From Liolophura sinensis (lineage: Eukaryota > Mollusca > Polyplacophora > Chitonida > Chitonidae): a stretch of DNA of 64,000 nt. The position numbers and the translations under genes were made by a program. The stretch is from NCBI RefSeq assembly GCF_032854445.1, contig NC_088295.1, positions 66,385,249 to 66,449,248 of the forward strand, written 5' to 3'. The stretch's first letter is position 1, and every line of letters begins with the position of its first letter. Below, one piece after another: positions 1 to 13,739 of this stretch. The notes beneath the pieces are model-generated. The model saw only the letters and a list, made by a program, of their open reading frames with translations. It was not told the DNA's origin and did no database searches.

Positions 1-3000
1 CTGAAATGTCACATGATACTGTTAGGCTTTTTCTACCTTCATCGAACAGGAAACCCTCCTCTTGGAGATTTTACGGATTATTACATTCAAGGTTACGCAA
101 ATAGCCAAACGAGCTGACTGACATGGCAACATCCACTCGCAACAACAATATCCAACTTCTACGGCAATGAGATTCTTCGTAGGTAAATTTCTTTATCTTT
201 TGTTTTTATTTTTTCTTTATTTTGGTGAAGATCAATTTTTAGAATTTGCCCCCTGAACAGACCATGGCATGGACTCCAAACTACACAGTGCCCCACTCTC
301 AGGAATAGGCCAGCTGCCTTTCCCATACTGTCTGTAAGTTTCCAGAACTCGGACAAGAATGGCACATGCACTTCTCTCCTGTTCTATTTTGGTCTGGGAT
401 GGTTTTCTGACTTACTTTCTCAGCTCTTCCTCTGTAACATCTGTTTTACAAATTGGTCTTGAGATCACTGACGTTATGTGTAAATTTGCGTTTGACATTT
501 TGTACTAAAGTCTTTTTCTTTTAACCTGTCGCTCATATTCAGTGGTCTGTAAAATCTGTAGTCATGGACACAAGTTCTACATATTGATTCGCTGTACACT
601 CATTCTATTCGAAGGAATTGTACTTAAAAAACTGGTCTAAATATTTAAACTCCATAAACCTGTCTTCGAGATAAATACACTCATTGTCTCTTGTGATGTA
701 ATAATTATCCCAAAAATAAATGGCATCAAGACATATCAGGTTATGCAGGGCTATTTCATTTTTACGTTTTCGGTTTTATTGTAGGATTGGTCATTGCATA
801 AAATTTCCAGAAATAAAATGCACTGGAAACGCGTCATTCCCAACACAAAGATGACCGGTATGTTTTCCCCGTTATTGCACGGGCCAGTCTTGACGCTGGA
901 AGGTGGCATATGTGAGAAACGACTTGCGTGAACACTGGTAAATTTTGTGGAATAAGAAATGCGCAGACGGAATTTTTAGATTTTGATTATTCTTGGAAGG
1001 CGCGTTTTTCTCCTAATTGCTGTAAAAGTACATTTACAGCATCCCACGCATGTAATAAATGAAGTCAATGTGTTACGGCTTCTTGATGGTTCCGTAGCTA
1101 AACCATATAAATTCAATATCAATATCTACACGCTAGTTGCGTGTTCAATTAATGCGACAATAGATGTTGTTAGACTAGCTAAATCTGTGGGAAATGAAAC
1201 TCTAAAGATACACGGTGGAAACCACTCCTAATGCGAGGAACAAATCCCTCGTGGGCTGAATACTCGTATTATTTTCTAGTCACTGTTTGTTGTGTACAGT
1301 ATGCATTATAGTGTAGCTGCAGGTGGTATGTGAAGTGACAGCTTGTATGACAGCCGCTACGTCACAAGACTATACTGTACCTTAAGCGTGCTAGTAACAT
1401 ATAGTGTGGTATGTTCAAAACAACCACGCTTTAACGTGTTTGTATAACCGTCGCCCTTTACTGTTACTGTGTATATCACATAACAGTAGTCTCTGCATGT
1501 TCGTATATTCAGATGAACGCATTTTGACACTGTGCGGGGGGCACCCAGTGTAATACATCATCACACCAAGCCAGGTCTGGAATTAATTCGCAGGTAAGAA
1601 CTTTAGTTGAAATCTCTTTAACACGACACTTCATGTAAACTATAATGTTCAGCTGATACAGCAACTTGGTGTCGATTGATCGTACATTTACTTGGTGAAC
1701 AGTCAAGTGTCACCCACACTATACACTTTAACCCAGAAGGCCCAAACTCTCTAGTGATCCAACGGGCGTCGACTCTGTTTCCATTTAACTCTTACTAGAA
1801 CTATTAACAAAATACAACAGTGTTTGCATTTAATTTAAACACTAGCTTTTGTCAAAAGAGATTAGATCTAGGTTCATATACTCCTTAGAAGTTATAGCCT
1901 CATACTATCTGGTGGTAGCATTTTTCATTTTTCCTCCCCAGTGCCGAAAACAAACTCAAATAAAAAAGCGCAACATTGTTTTGAGTTTTGTGAAATCTTT
2001 GGTATACAGTTACCATAGTAATGACACACTGAGAAGCGTTACCAGATCATTAAGTGAGGTAGGCTACATAGTTTTAGCAGATATGACAATGGGTTTGTTT
2101 TCTTATAATTTTCTCATTCTTTGAATGATAGCTCACACCACTGATTAATAATGTAAACGGCAGCTGTGACGTGTGGGTCTAATATATGGTAATTTGTAAG
2201 CAATAAATACCGGTCAGTTCTACGAGGAAAAGGTGGTGATCTGACCATAACCCTTAAACAAGACATGACCCGTAAACAAGACATATCAACAACTGATCAT
2301 AGATTATACTGTTATAATAGCAAACGGGTTTTTGATGATAGTGTATTGTAGTAGCATTGTGTGGCTTTTTTCTAAACAGTGTGCTGGAGATTGATGCATA
2401 TAGATATCCACTGGTAAGAAACTGTCATTATCGCGTTAACCTTATCTTATTAATTTACAGCTTTGTCTGAGCAGTTGGAATAATAAGATAATTTATGTAC
2501 ATCCTAGAACTAAGATGGTGCTAACATTTTGTCAACTTTCTAACTACACCGACATATAAAATATACAGATAAATAACTAGTTGCCCTGAAAAGACAGGGT
2601 TGTATCATAAAATAATGTCAGCGCCATGTTGATCCAGTGACTCTTACTTAACCATACTGGTGGATTACAGCAAGTCTTCCTGCAAATTTAACTTTCTCAT
2701 CCCTGATAAGTAAATCTTAAAGGTGATACTTGCAGGACCTCTAAGATCCTCGAATCTAAGGGAAGAAGGAACAGCTGTTGACTTGTCCCGGTGTTGTGGG
2801 GTAAGGATCATGGGGGGTGCGGATTTGTCTCAATTCAACTACGGCTCTGATGAATTCAGGGAGAGACAGAGATAGACAAAGGCCGTGGCCTGGAAGTAGA
2901 CCTATTACTGTTATCCACATCGATAACACCCAGTTCCGCATGTGCTGCCCATCAACTCACCGAGCACACACGCAACCTTTTGACGTTTACATATGCAATA

Positions 3001-3251
3001 TTCACAGACATATTGAATAACGTTCAGATCATTCGGAGGATTGTCCCCTGAACCGCCCTCGATCCGTGGCCACCGTCGGCACTTAATGAAATTCCTAGGC
3101 TGATGGACGAAATGTTTCCACTCAGCATTAGTTAGGTCGAACTAGTTCAAGAGCTCCGGATTATCTAGAACTTGATTTGCATTTACTCTTTTATACAGAA
3201 CGCCATACAATGTATAAAGATGATCACACACATATCCATTTATGTTTTATA
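1..3251. other. No gene supported
   Basis: Only short ORFs below 100 codons, none with a recognisable motif or splice context. AT-rich; nothing else seen. Confidence 0.6.
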
Positions 3252-3416
3252 TCAGACACTCCCTTTCCGGCCGTACGTGAGGAGGTCTTTCAGCGATCTG
3301 TGGATGGTCGTGGGTTTGACTCGGGCATTGCTCGTTTCCTACCATTATATTGCTGGCCGTCGTCGTATAAGTCAGTACGGCTTAAACACCCATCAAATAG
3401 ATAAATAAATAGATAT
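3252..3416 (+). mobile_element. SINE family A, diverged
   Basis: It has TCCGGCCGTACGTGAGGAGG and a body ending CGTCGTATAAG; the GAAATATTCTTG block is deleted; then come GTACGGC and an ATAA-rich tail. This is an older copy. Confidence 0.7.
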
Positions 3417-6400
3417 ATCAGAGACAGCAATCGCATGAAGAAATTGAGAGGTATTATTCGGATTTAATGATGATGTAGTGTATTTATGTAACAGATCACA
3501 TAACGTAGTTAACGTTCATACAGAAAGTGGTATTTTTGGTGTATGTCTTCGGGATACACTGTATTTGTTAACGAGGCAATATCCACATTAAACAGTAACT
3601 TTTATTAACAGCCAAAGCGTTCTTGTTCAGACTTGTATTTTTGTGTATATCTTCTGGACATTTATCATTGGGATGACTTTCACACTCAACTGCAACTTTC
3701 ATTGATGATTGGCATTTCAGGACAGGCTACTGCTTTTTGTGTTTATCTTCTGGGCACTTGTAAATGAGACGGTGTTCGCGCTAAATTGTAACCACATTAC
3801 ATCAGGCTGGCACAGCCAGTCTGTGGGGGTTGCAGACTTTCCCTGCCAAGATTTTCGTGCCAGAAAAGACCTGTATGCTTGATAAAAGGTCGCCCCCCCC
3901 CCCAAACACCCCCACCCCCTGACCCCCTCAGGAGTGAGACTGCTCCACTAAACCAGTGACAACCAGAGCGTGAAAATGAACTTTTCTTGACAGCCACTCT
4001 TTATTTCTGCAAAGGATTTATGATTCCTGAGGCCAGAGCACCCAACATTCATCTAAGGCGATGTATTGATCGTGGCGATTTCAAGGCAGGAGGTGAATAC
4101 CCTCTTAGTCCGGACAAATAAATGAACAGAGTATATATTAGTCTTGATTATGCGTCATAAAATGTAGATCACGGAATAGATCGAGGTCCATATGGTTCCA
4201 CGTGTTAGCGACAGGCTTGTCAGCATAGAAATTAATCTATCATTTGTGTCTAACAGGCCCGCCGTCACTTAAGAGCATTTGTTATACATAGACACAGAAT
4301 AACTCTCATCTTAGTTCTTGTATTCTTCTCATTCGGAGAATAGAAAATTTTAATTGGTATTTATACTTAACAGATGGTTGGCTGATAGTCCATAGTTTTA
4401 TTTAGATGTCTGGCCTGAGGTAAGGTGAGTAATGTAGAACTGAGTTCCAGAACTACTAGTATATGTAATTGTCATTGCATAAGTATAAAAAAATGATTAT
4501 GGCGTTTAGCAACAATCAAAAAAAAAATAAGTGAAATACTTGTGTGTGCATATGTAACAGAGCAGCCATAACAGACAGATCATCTGTTGCTTAAGTTCGA
4601 ACATAGGACTCACTGATACTGCCCCTCACTTTTGATCGGCGCTTTAATGTCTGACAGGAAGTTGGATATTTCGGTACGTATCCGAATGTCAAATGTTCCA
4701 TTGACCTGCGGTCACCGCAGACTGATGGTTTGTGGATGGTGCTTCTTTTGATGAAGACTTTTCTGGCCGACTAGATCAACCTACTCCAGAGGAGACCACA
4801 TGTAGCTTTTCTGGGTTAACTAAATAGACCCTCCTTGACTGTATCTGCTGGGCGCTCGGCCAAAATCACCATCAATCGTTCGACGGTGTGAGTCGAGTAG
4901 TACTCACTCTTCTCCTCTGGTCTTCTCAGAGTAGCAGGAGCATACTTTAACACTTCTACCCAAGAAACTTCGCACGTGTTTTTAATTATTTGCACCTGTG
5001 CTGGCGCGTTCATTCACAAAACGATCCAGCTGGAAATACAGAAATATAAGGAATATACACCTCGAATGCAGCTCTGGTTGGTTCTATCTGCGGCTTTAAG
5101 ATATCCTGCGAAGTTAGGTGGTTTACACCTGGATTCCTCCACTAATAACACTGAGCGCTCTCGGTGAAAAAAAGCATTAAACACAAATATCAGATAGATG
5201 AAAACAATTAAATAAATAAATAAATAAATGCATGGAATCTGTTGGCTTTCATTTGTCTCCCACCAATGTAGTCCATTTCATAGATGTAAAAATTGGCTAA
5301 ACCCATCACAAACGAATTTTAGTGACACATGCCTCAATAGGATCTCCAGAATTACATAAAAGCCTAACAAAATTTATGTAGTGGAACTGAACTTAATGCG
5401 CATAAATCCAACATGGGCGCTCTAGAATCACAAATATTTCAGTTTTCAACTGTATTTCGTCTGGAACTTTTTTGCGTGGAATAAAACAATGATCAGTTTC
5501 CATGGTTCACTATTTCTAACAATTGTATAAAAATCTCTCTTCTTGGTTTACTCACTGGCTTCTCTACAGGCTAATTATGTTAATATTTATCTACTTAAAT
5601 ATAAAAGCGTCAGAAAAAAATCGTCTTGTAATTCAACTTTTCCTGACATTAGGTTCGAGAGCTTTGTTCTCGGCTATTTTTAGGCTTTTTAAAATGTTTC
5701 TTATGGGTATGTTCTGGTGACAGTAATAGAGGTAGCTACCTCTACCCTGCATTGATCAATAGCAAATAATAAATGAAGAATACGAAATTTAAATTTTTCA
5801 TAAGAAATTTAGTAAAAATGGCAAAGCTATCATATTCCGTTGGATACCGGGTCAGAGTTTTAAACAATGAAGATTCAACCTTCTGATGAAGTCTAAATCC
5901 ATATGCAGATTTTAAATCAAATGTTCATATAGGCAATCGTCGTCAGGATCTTCAAGACTATAGTAAAGCCTACATTATTCATCCTTCCACTGGTTTTAAT
6001 CTTTATGCACAGGGTATAAACCTCGCTCAAGTAGCTTTAACGTCATATTTGACATTCTTCTTTTCAATTACCTAATGTCGACCCTGCATGGCCTTTAAGT
6101 AATTAAATGTTTAAAGTCCTTTACAGAATTATCATAACAGATAATTATCATACCATATCTTTCTGTGCTTAGAATATTGAGTTTGAATTTGAACAGTTTT
6201 TTAAGCGTTCATTCTACGTTTCTTGATTCTGGATATTTCCATTCCCACGCCAAAAGCTACAACTGTTTTATGATTTTATTTTGTTCTCCTCTGGGTATGT
6301 GTGGAATATTGTCAATCTAGCATTAAACCTCAGTAATTCCTTCCTTGCTTTGTTAATTCATTCATTCATTAATTAAAAATGCATCTCAATCAGATTGACG

Positions 6401-9400
6401 TACATGCCATCGGTTATGTCTGCGTCTTTGTGTTTCAATAACTGTATCATCCAAGCCCTCCTGCTCTACATGTTTTCTCTACTGACCGATTGTGGTTTAC
6501 CGATCCAAGCAACATAATTTCCCTGAAATCTGAGGTAACGGCTTGTTCCATGACTTTCTTGAAGGTCCAACTATCCCGGTCACATTTTTCACGATTTGGC
6601 GTTATTGAAAACTGTTCGTTTATCTTGATATTGAAATCCTACTCCTGTTTGGTAGTATTGATTAAATGCCTGGTAAAACTGACACGAACTGGTAATAAAG
6701 AATGGGTCTGACCGATAATAGGTCATCAGGTTTGAACTTGACGAAGAAAATGTTACAAGTCAGCGGATCAGTTCGGAATGGATCACTTTTTTAAAATTAA
6801 TTTCCCTTAAAACATTATTAGATTTTAAGAGCAAAGTGTATTTGCTGACTCTTGAACACAGTTTGACAGTATTTTACAACATCTGGCATGACAACAGAAA
6901 ATGTGTCCCGATAGACAAGCAGTTGCCATATACAATGTAGTAAACTGAGTACCGAAACCGATAAACGTTTTGCGTATGGCAAAAAAACCTGTACAAACTT
7001 TTTTCTTGATTCTATTAAAAGTAAAGAACCAATACTAGACTTATACAGAACTCTCATTTTTAATGCTTTTATGTATTGGCTGAAGCCATTTCCCCTGAGA
7101 AAGCCAAGCTGCCTTGATTAAACAAAGCGTGTGTTCCAGTCATCTCTGGAACTCGGCCTCACGTTTGAAGGTTTCTTGGGTTCCTAGTGATAAGCGGAGC
7201 TTTTCATGGTGTTTTAAATATAAACTATGCCCCTGTCTTGCAGGTGAAATAGTCTTAAGTACGCAAGAAAACACCATAGAAATAGATGAATATAGTCTTT
7301 TTCGTTGGAATAACCCGCAATGTTAAAACAATTCGAGGTCCATGCAATGACCAATTGATTTGTTGCATGTCTTTGCACTATTTCAACACATTCCTGATAC
7401 AATTAACTACATCAGTAACTAAAGGGTTCTTCTAAATAAAAGGAAAATTTTGTCGTTTTTGTACATTACTTGTTGCCACTAACACTCGCCTAAAACGAAA
7501 GGAAGTTAGTGCTACTGTTGCCAGTTTAGAACAAACATGTCATGCAGTTAAAGAACACAAAGATGGAAGTCAAACTGAAACCTTGTGTTTCACATGTATA
7601 CATATACAAAGAACGGAACAGCAGGTCGATAGACGCGCCTGACTTATGTGTGGGAGCGATTATATGGGAGGATCCGTGACATATCAAACTTGTTTTATGC
7701 AAAGACTCTAGTCATGAAACCTGTATTGGTCAGGCTGTATGGATTGATTAGTATTTCTAATGTATGCTGTAAAGGAAAATGAATGTATTTAAAAGCTTTC
7801 TTTTACCACCTAACGGCTGTTTATCACAACCCTTAGAGCCTTGTGTGCTTTCTGCAAGGAAGAAGAGAAACATCCTGTATACTGAGATGATTAATTCAAA
7901 CATTGTAGTTTGGTTGCGTGCAAGTTAGTTTTTTCGCTGGTAAAAGAGTGTTTATAAATTCGTGTGAAACGGCAGTATACCAGATCATTTTTACCCTTCT
8001 AATATTGGAATTACACAATAAAAAAAAATGTGCATTGTAAGTACTGTAAGTCGCTAGGAAACCACCTGTTATAGATGTCAAATTGATTCATTGCCGCAAT
8101 CAGCTGGCCGTTCCGCAGAATAATGAATATCTAAAACATGCCTGCAACCACGCCACATTTGGAATTCTCAATGCCTTCCTTTAGATTAAGTGGTCTCATT
8201 GCCATTGTTCAGCTGTCCGCAGGAAATCAAGAACAGGTCAACGGCGGTCAGTTAATTAAGAGTTGGTGCCGACGTACACGAGATGACATATCCAGTTACT
8301 TCACTGGCTACCTGCATAATAAGAAACAAAAAAAATCATATCGAATCAATAAGCCAGTCCGAAATAGATCTGGAGAAATTCTGTGGTTATTTTCCGCAAA
8401 TGTCATCACCTAATTTCATTTATAAAACCCTATCACAAGCTACTACTACTTCATTTATTGAGTACCGTGATAACTTCCTAGATTGTGGCGATGTTAGAAT
8501 GGAAGCATTCAAGTAAAAATAGAAAAAAAAGAAGAAAAAAATAGAAAAAGGGAGAACTGCAATAATTTATTTTTTATTGGTTGTGTGTGTAATGTTTGAA
8601 CATTTGGAAGATTCGTATGTGTACTACTGCCGTGCTAACCGGGACTATACTCCCTGCCTAATTGGCATATATGAGTCAACAAGGGAACTGGCAGCATTTC
8701 TTCAGTTTAAGGGCTTATTAATTAGTTCAGGGCATCCGCGCGGAATAGGCGCAATAATTGCTGACACCAAACCACTTGTATTTCGATACTTTGTCGCGGT
8801 GCGCGCTGACAACCAACTCTAGTCGTTGTCCAGTTGTGGCATTTTCTCAGCATGCATGACCCACGTGACATTGTTGCATTCCACAATTTTTGGTTTCACT
8901 GGTTTTACCTCAAAATAAATGCATTATTTGAGTAAAACATGCGGGTGTTGGGGTTTGTTATCAACGTATTGATGTCTGGTCTGTATATCACATGATCAAC
9001 GCTAAGTGCGCTATAAATTACGGTAATCTGGCCAAAATGTTTCTATTTGCTAAATATCGGCGTAATGGTGTGCTGTACAATATGCTGTAGTCCAGTGCCA
9101 AACCAAAACCATCATGCGCCTTGCAATGGGCGATTCGTTAATTGGTACAGCGATCTTAGACGAGAACGCGTGTGTCTGTCGTGTGTGTCTACAGGATCTA
9201 ATTGGAGACCTAGATTATGGGTCCCTCAGAGTCGAGACACACTCTGACCAGCAGATGACAGACGCCTTCAAATGTGTGTCTGGGAGGAAGTGACAGGTGA
9301 GCGTCTGCTCATCTTTCATCCGTCTTAAATGAGACAATTACAATGCATCTATTTCCATGTCTTTCAAACACGTAGTACACACTCGATATCACGAATGCTA

Positions 9401-12400
9401 CAGAGCTCATATTCGATGTCATTTTTTGCAAGCTATCTATACAGTTCGGGTGAGGAAGCAAATGTAATACAAAGTGTAAATTTGTGGACATTAATAAACA
9501 AGTTTTGAACGACACATGAATGCGTGCTCTTCAACGAAGACTGTGGTTTTAGAGGAAATGAAAAAGTTACGTCCAAGAAGTGAAGAAAAAATCTTTTTAA
9601 GGCATATTTTATATTTTTTAATAGCCCCTCTATTTTACGCACATTTTCCGTCAATTTCTCTCAATTTGGTCGAGAATATTCGGAAATGACGTCATCGAGG
9701 AACCCAGGACCATTTAGTGTGACCCGTAATACGGGTTCTCGTCCCCAAAATGTTGTTTTGGTAGCCATTACCATTGACTTTACCACTGCAGGTTAACTAA
9801 TTTCTGGTGGCTTAGAAAAACTGTAACTTGAAGCTATTTTTACGCCTCAAGAAGAAAGCTGAAAAGCCTTTTTTGTAATTTTACATATTAGGTCACGTCT
9901 GAAACATATTTCAGACAATTCGTTTCATGTATCCTGAAATTCTGTATAAACAAATCTTTAAACTATGATATTAAAGTGAAGAATAAATGCAATTTTCAGG
10001 CTCTCGGAAAATGTTAGTGAAAGCAACTAAATACGTAGAACATTCCAGATTTTTGCTACAGTCTATATAATCAAGGGTTTCAGTGTGTGTAATATTTGAA
10101 CATTTATTGTATTTACAGACCCATTTTACTGGTAATCACTATGCTGCGATGGTTGCGAAGAAAATATTGTCGTACTGCGTACGGCAGTGTAGTAGAAAAC
10201 AACTTCAGCATAATCTCCAAGTAAATGCATTTACATTATCACATTGCACTACATTTAACATCAGTACTTCCAACTTTCATCGCTTTACGACTATCTTGGA
10301 TTTAAGAATCACGTACAGACTCACCTAGCAGACAACCTGAAACACTGCTGAATAACCTTCATCAAGAGAAAATTTTTGGAAGTAACTTGCATGTACAAAG
10401 AATGATCGATATGTTCAGAAAGTATTCAATGCAAAAAGATGGATTGGCATTCCAGAATAACTGAATTCCAACGCACTCAAGCTGACGCAGTTGTTTTTTT
10501 ACGAAAGCCTAAAAACACCCAACTCCCTTGTGGCCATTGGACAAGATGGACAATAGACTTTTTGGTAGTACTTTGTCCTGTATGTGACAGGCTGTAAATG
10601 AAGTGTACGTACCCAATAATTGCTTTCTAGGACGGTGTCGGATTTTAATGGGCCCGAAAATGGCTCGTTGGCGTTATGCATTGACGGAGGCGAACACCCA
10701 GACTCAAAGCGCTTGAAATAATGTGACGAAGCGTATTAGTGGTAAATGTACGAGCCTAAGTTACCACCTGGGTTATGGCAACTTAGGGCAGTTCTCTGGT
10801 TTGTTTACCAGGCTGCTCTGTGTCTTACAGTGTGCAACGCTTTGAACATATCTGTGCCCTGACAAACTCCTCGTAAAGTTAACCTTTTGAGAGATATATC
10901 GTTACTGTTTTAGCTTTTCTGACACGAAATTATTATCACCCTGAGACAACGTGTCACTCCTCGAAAAACTTCCTCAGCTCGTGAACTTGTTTTCACAAAA
11001 TCGTTAAACGGAAATCAGTGTTCGCTCTCATTACTGATGCCATTACTAGGTTGTATGTCATTTTACAACGCTCTGCATACATTAAATAATTTTCGTTTCT
11101 TGATAAGAAAAAAAAATATTGCGTCTATTTTTTTTTCTATATAGAATTTATATGTACGCGTATGCTGTATTTACCTGAAATTAACACACTTTAGAAAAGC
11201 TAAAGAAACTTTATCTTTGTCGTTAATTCGTGTATTTACGTTCATGCGTTACATAGACATGGAAAAATCTCTATGAACATGGGTGTTAACTTCTCTCCCC
11301 TAGAGGAAAGTCTGGAGGTAAAGCTACATGTATGAGTAATGGACTAAACATAACGCTGGGTGGTAAACGATAAATTGCTTCATAATAGCTGTGGTTCAAC
11401 TGACCTCCATCAACGGGAAGCCTGTACGGAAAACTGCCGTGTCCTCATTTATCGTGGCTGACGGACATAATGAATAAAACTTCAAAGATTCACAGCCAAC
11501 TGTTAGATGATAAAAAAACTAGAGATTTCCCGATGTGTAGTACCTGATGGGCTTTTGACCTAAAACGAAACGAAATGTACGAGGAAAGAGGCTTTATCTT
11601 AAACCGCCTAGGAAGAGAGCTCTAATCAACATTTGATCACAATCCGTGAGGATATTAGCATATAAATGCAGGTTAACGTATTGTTTGATGCACTCTCTTG
11701 CTTTTGATAGTGTTTTATAGCTTGTCGAGATCGCGTCGATTCCCCGAGTCTCGATATCGCTTGTAGTACTATCACCGGAAGTCAACACTCGTCAGAGTGC
11801 GTTATTAAACATCAGGACATAGTAGATCGAGCAGCTGAAGTCTTTGATGTTTTGACGTGTCGAATGGCCCACAGATTTATACCTCAGTTCAGTATACCAG
11901 TTCATGAGGAAGGTCAATATGCCTACACCCCAAAACAACACTCTCTCACATAGCGGTTTTGAGCCGTTGCCTAAATGTGTACCTTTCTTCAGATCTGAGT
12001 TGATACGGCTGTGTCAGTTTGACGGACAGGGTCATCGATATGTATCGTATTATCAGCATGACATGTAAGATAGCTGAGTGCGACCGTAATTTTAAGTTTT
12101 TCCGAATTAATCTGATCATAGAATTCCTAAATGATTAGAATAAACAAGTTACATTAATGTTTAATTTCTGTATTGTTGTCCACAAAATGTCGACTCTGGT
12201 TCACACAACAATTCTTTAAAACATAAAGTTAGTTTCTTTTTGCCTGTTATTTATGTTTTCCACTGAAGCATGTCAGATGGTGTTCGACAATGTCTGTATT
12301 AAACACATACCATCTGTTCCTTTCATTTGTAGACAAATATCCACAGCTGTCTGCTCTAAAATGAGATTGTTTTCACAATACGTCCTCATGGGTCCATACA

Positions 12401-12533
12401 AAATACTTTATTTCTTATTTATTTGATGGAGAGTTTACGTCTTGGACAAGAATTTTTTTCTTTCTCATTGTACAAGGCTTTGAGGCTGATGGAGAAACTT
12501 TGCCATAGACCTCGACCGAGATCTGTGCCACAC

Positions 12534-12534
<1 letters not shown>
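3417..12534. other. No gene supported
   Basis: Short ORFs only. It contains a C run at 3894-3904, the polypurine tract at 8514 and a CRE octamer at 9687-9694. No repeat family recognised. Confidence 0.6.
8514..8553 (+). repeat. Polypurine tract
   Basis: About 40 bases of almost pure A with interspersed G (AAAAAAGAAGAAAAAAATAG), low complexity. Confidence 0.8.

Positions 12535-12604
<70 letters not shown>
12535..12604. repeat. (AT)n microsatellite, ~70 bp
   Basis: Uninterrupted AT dinucleotides. The ORF at 12423-12710 is open only because this run encodes Ile-Tyr repeats. Confidence 0.97.
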
Positions 12605-12607
<3 letters not shown>

Positions 12608-12639
12608 GTGGAAGCAAATCAGCTTAAAATATCAACCTT

Positions 12640-13115
12640 TTAAGTCAATCTCGCCTAAAGGTCCTTTTCTTTCGAAATTGTCTGAAGATGTTATGTATGT
12701 TAATGCTTAGCTTTACTGTATCATTTTTCAGTAAAGGGAGTTTATGTGCAGTAATTTCATATTGCTTACATATATGTGTGGGGGGAATGGGGTTGGGGGT
12801 TAGAGCGATGAGAGCTAAGTGCACTGTCTGAACGTCTGTTTCCATCTCTTGTCCATTAACCTGCATTGTAGATATTTCGCCACTAAACAAATTTTCTGAA
12901 AGATATCGATCTTTTAAAACTCTCTCGCTGCATGTCAATGAAATTCCATCTTGAAAAATTTCCGTAGACCTTATACATATTAATATTGATATTCACTGCA
13001 TCATTTTTCAACGTAAGACATTTGTATAGAGGGAACGAGTAGAAGAGCTGTAAGGATAATATTAGAATGTCTGTCTTCATCTTATATCAAGAAAAGCTTG
13101 CCCTGTGGATATATC
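12640..13115 (+). repeat. Old, diverged direct duplication
   Basis: TCATTTTTCA after a CACTG(C/T)A-like context recurs 280 bases apart (12721 and 13001). Flanking blocks such as GTCTGTTTCCATCT at 12834 and GTCTGTCTTCATCT at 13069 match in the same order. The spacing differs, so indels separate the two copies. Confidence 0.6.
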
Positions 13116-13430
13116 AGACCTACAAACGCGTTGATACACAAACACAAATGTTAAAACATCTCATTTAACAAAGGTTTTTTCCTGTGTTTATACCATGTAC
13201 ATGTACACAACCAAATTACTTGTTATCGGCTACAAACGTATCGCTAAATTCCCCCAATTGGGCGTGTAATTAACTAGCCAATGATATCCGGCGTTAGGTT
13301 TCTATGCTGGAAATAGTTTATGCTGTGACCTTCCTAGCTGCAGACCCTGAACAATACAGCGGAACAGTTTACAAGCAATCGTCTAGGGAAAAGGACCGGT
13401 GAGGTTTTGTGCACGGCCGCTTGGCTCCCG

Positions 13431-13739
13431 TATAAATTTACCACATCTAAAGTTATATGGCAGTTGTGACATAGCGGAAGAAAAAAGCCGTCTTTGGAAC
13501 GTGTTGGTCTGCACAATATTTGTGGCTATAACGGCTCACCCTGATTTATGCTCTCTATTATTGGACGGTCTAATTAAAAGAAGACTGACCGGTGCGTTTT
13601 CACTCCAGTGAAGCTCCTGACGGGGCCTCTAGTATGAAAGAGGGGCGAATCGGACAGTGCCACGAGGTCTCTTGTGAGAGAGTTGTGCTCAGGTTGTTGC
13701 CTTCAGTGTGGATCGCTCATGCTGACAGCTATACTGTAG
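13431..13739 (+). promoter_or_regulatory. Possible TATA box and non-coding first exon
   Basis: TATAAATT at 13431 lies about 310 bases before a consensus donor TGTAG|GTGAGT at 13740. The part between is more GC-rich than its surroundings. It could be a promoter and 5' UTR exon of a gene downstream, but nothing ties it to one. Confidence 0.15.

Noticed and set aside
12423-12710. 95-codon ORF with Tyr-Ile repeats
   Set aside because: An artefact of the (AT)n microsatellite.
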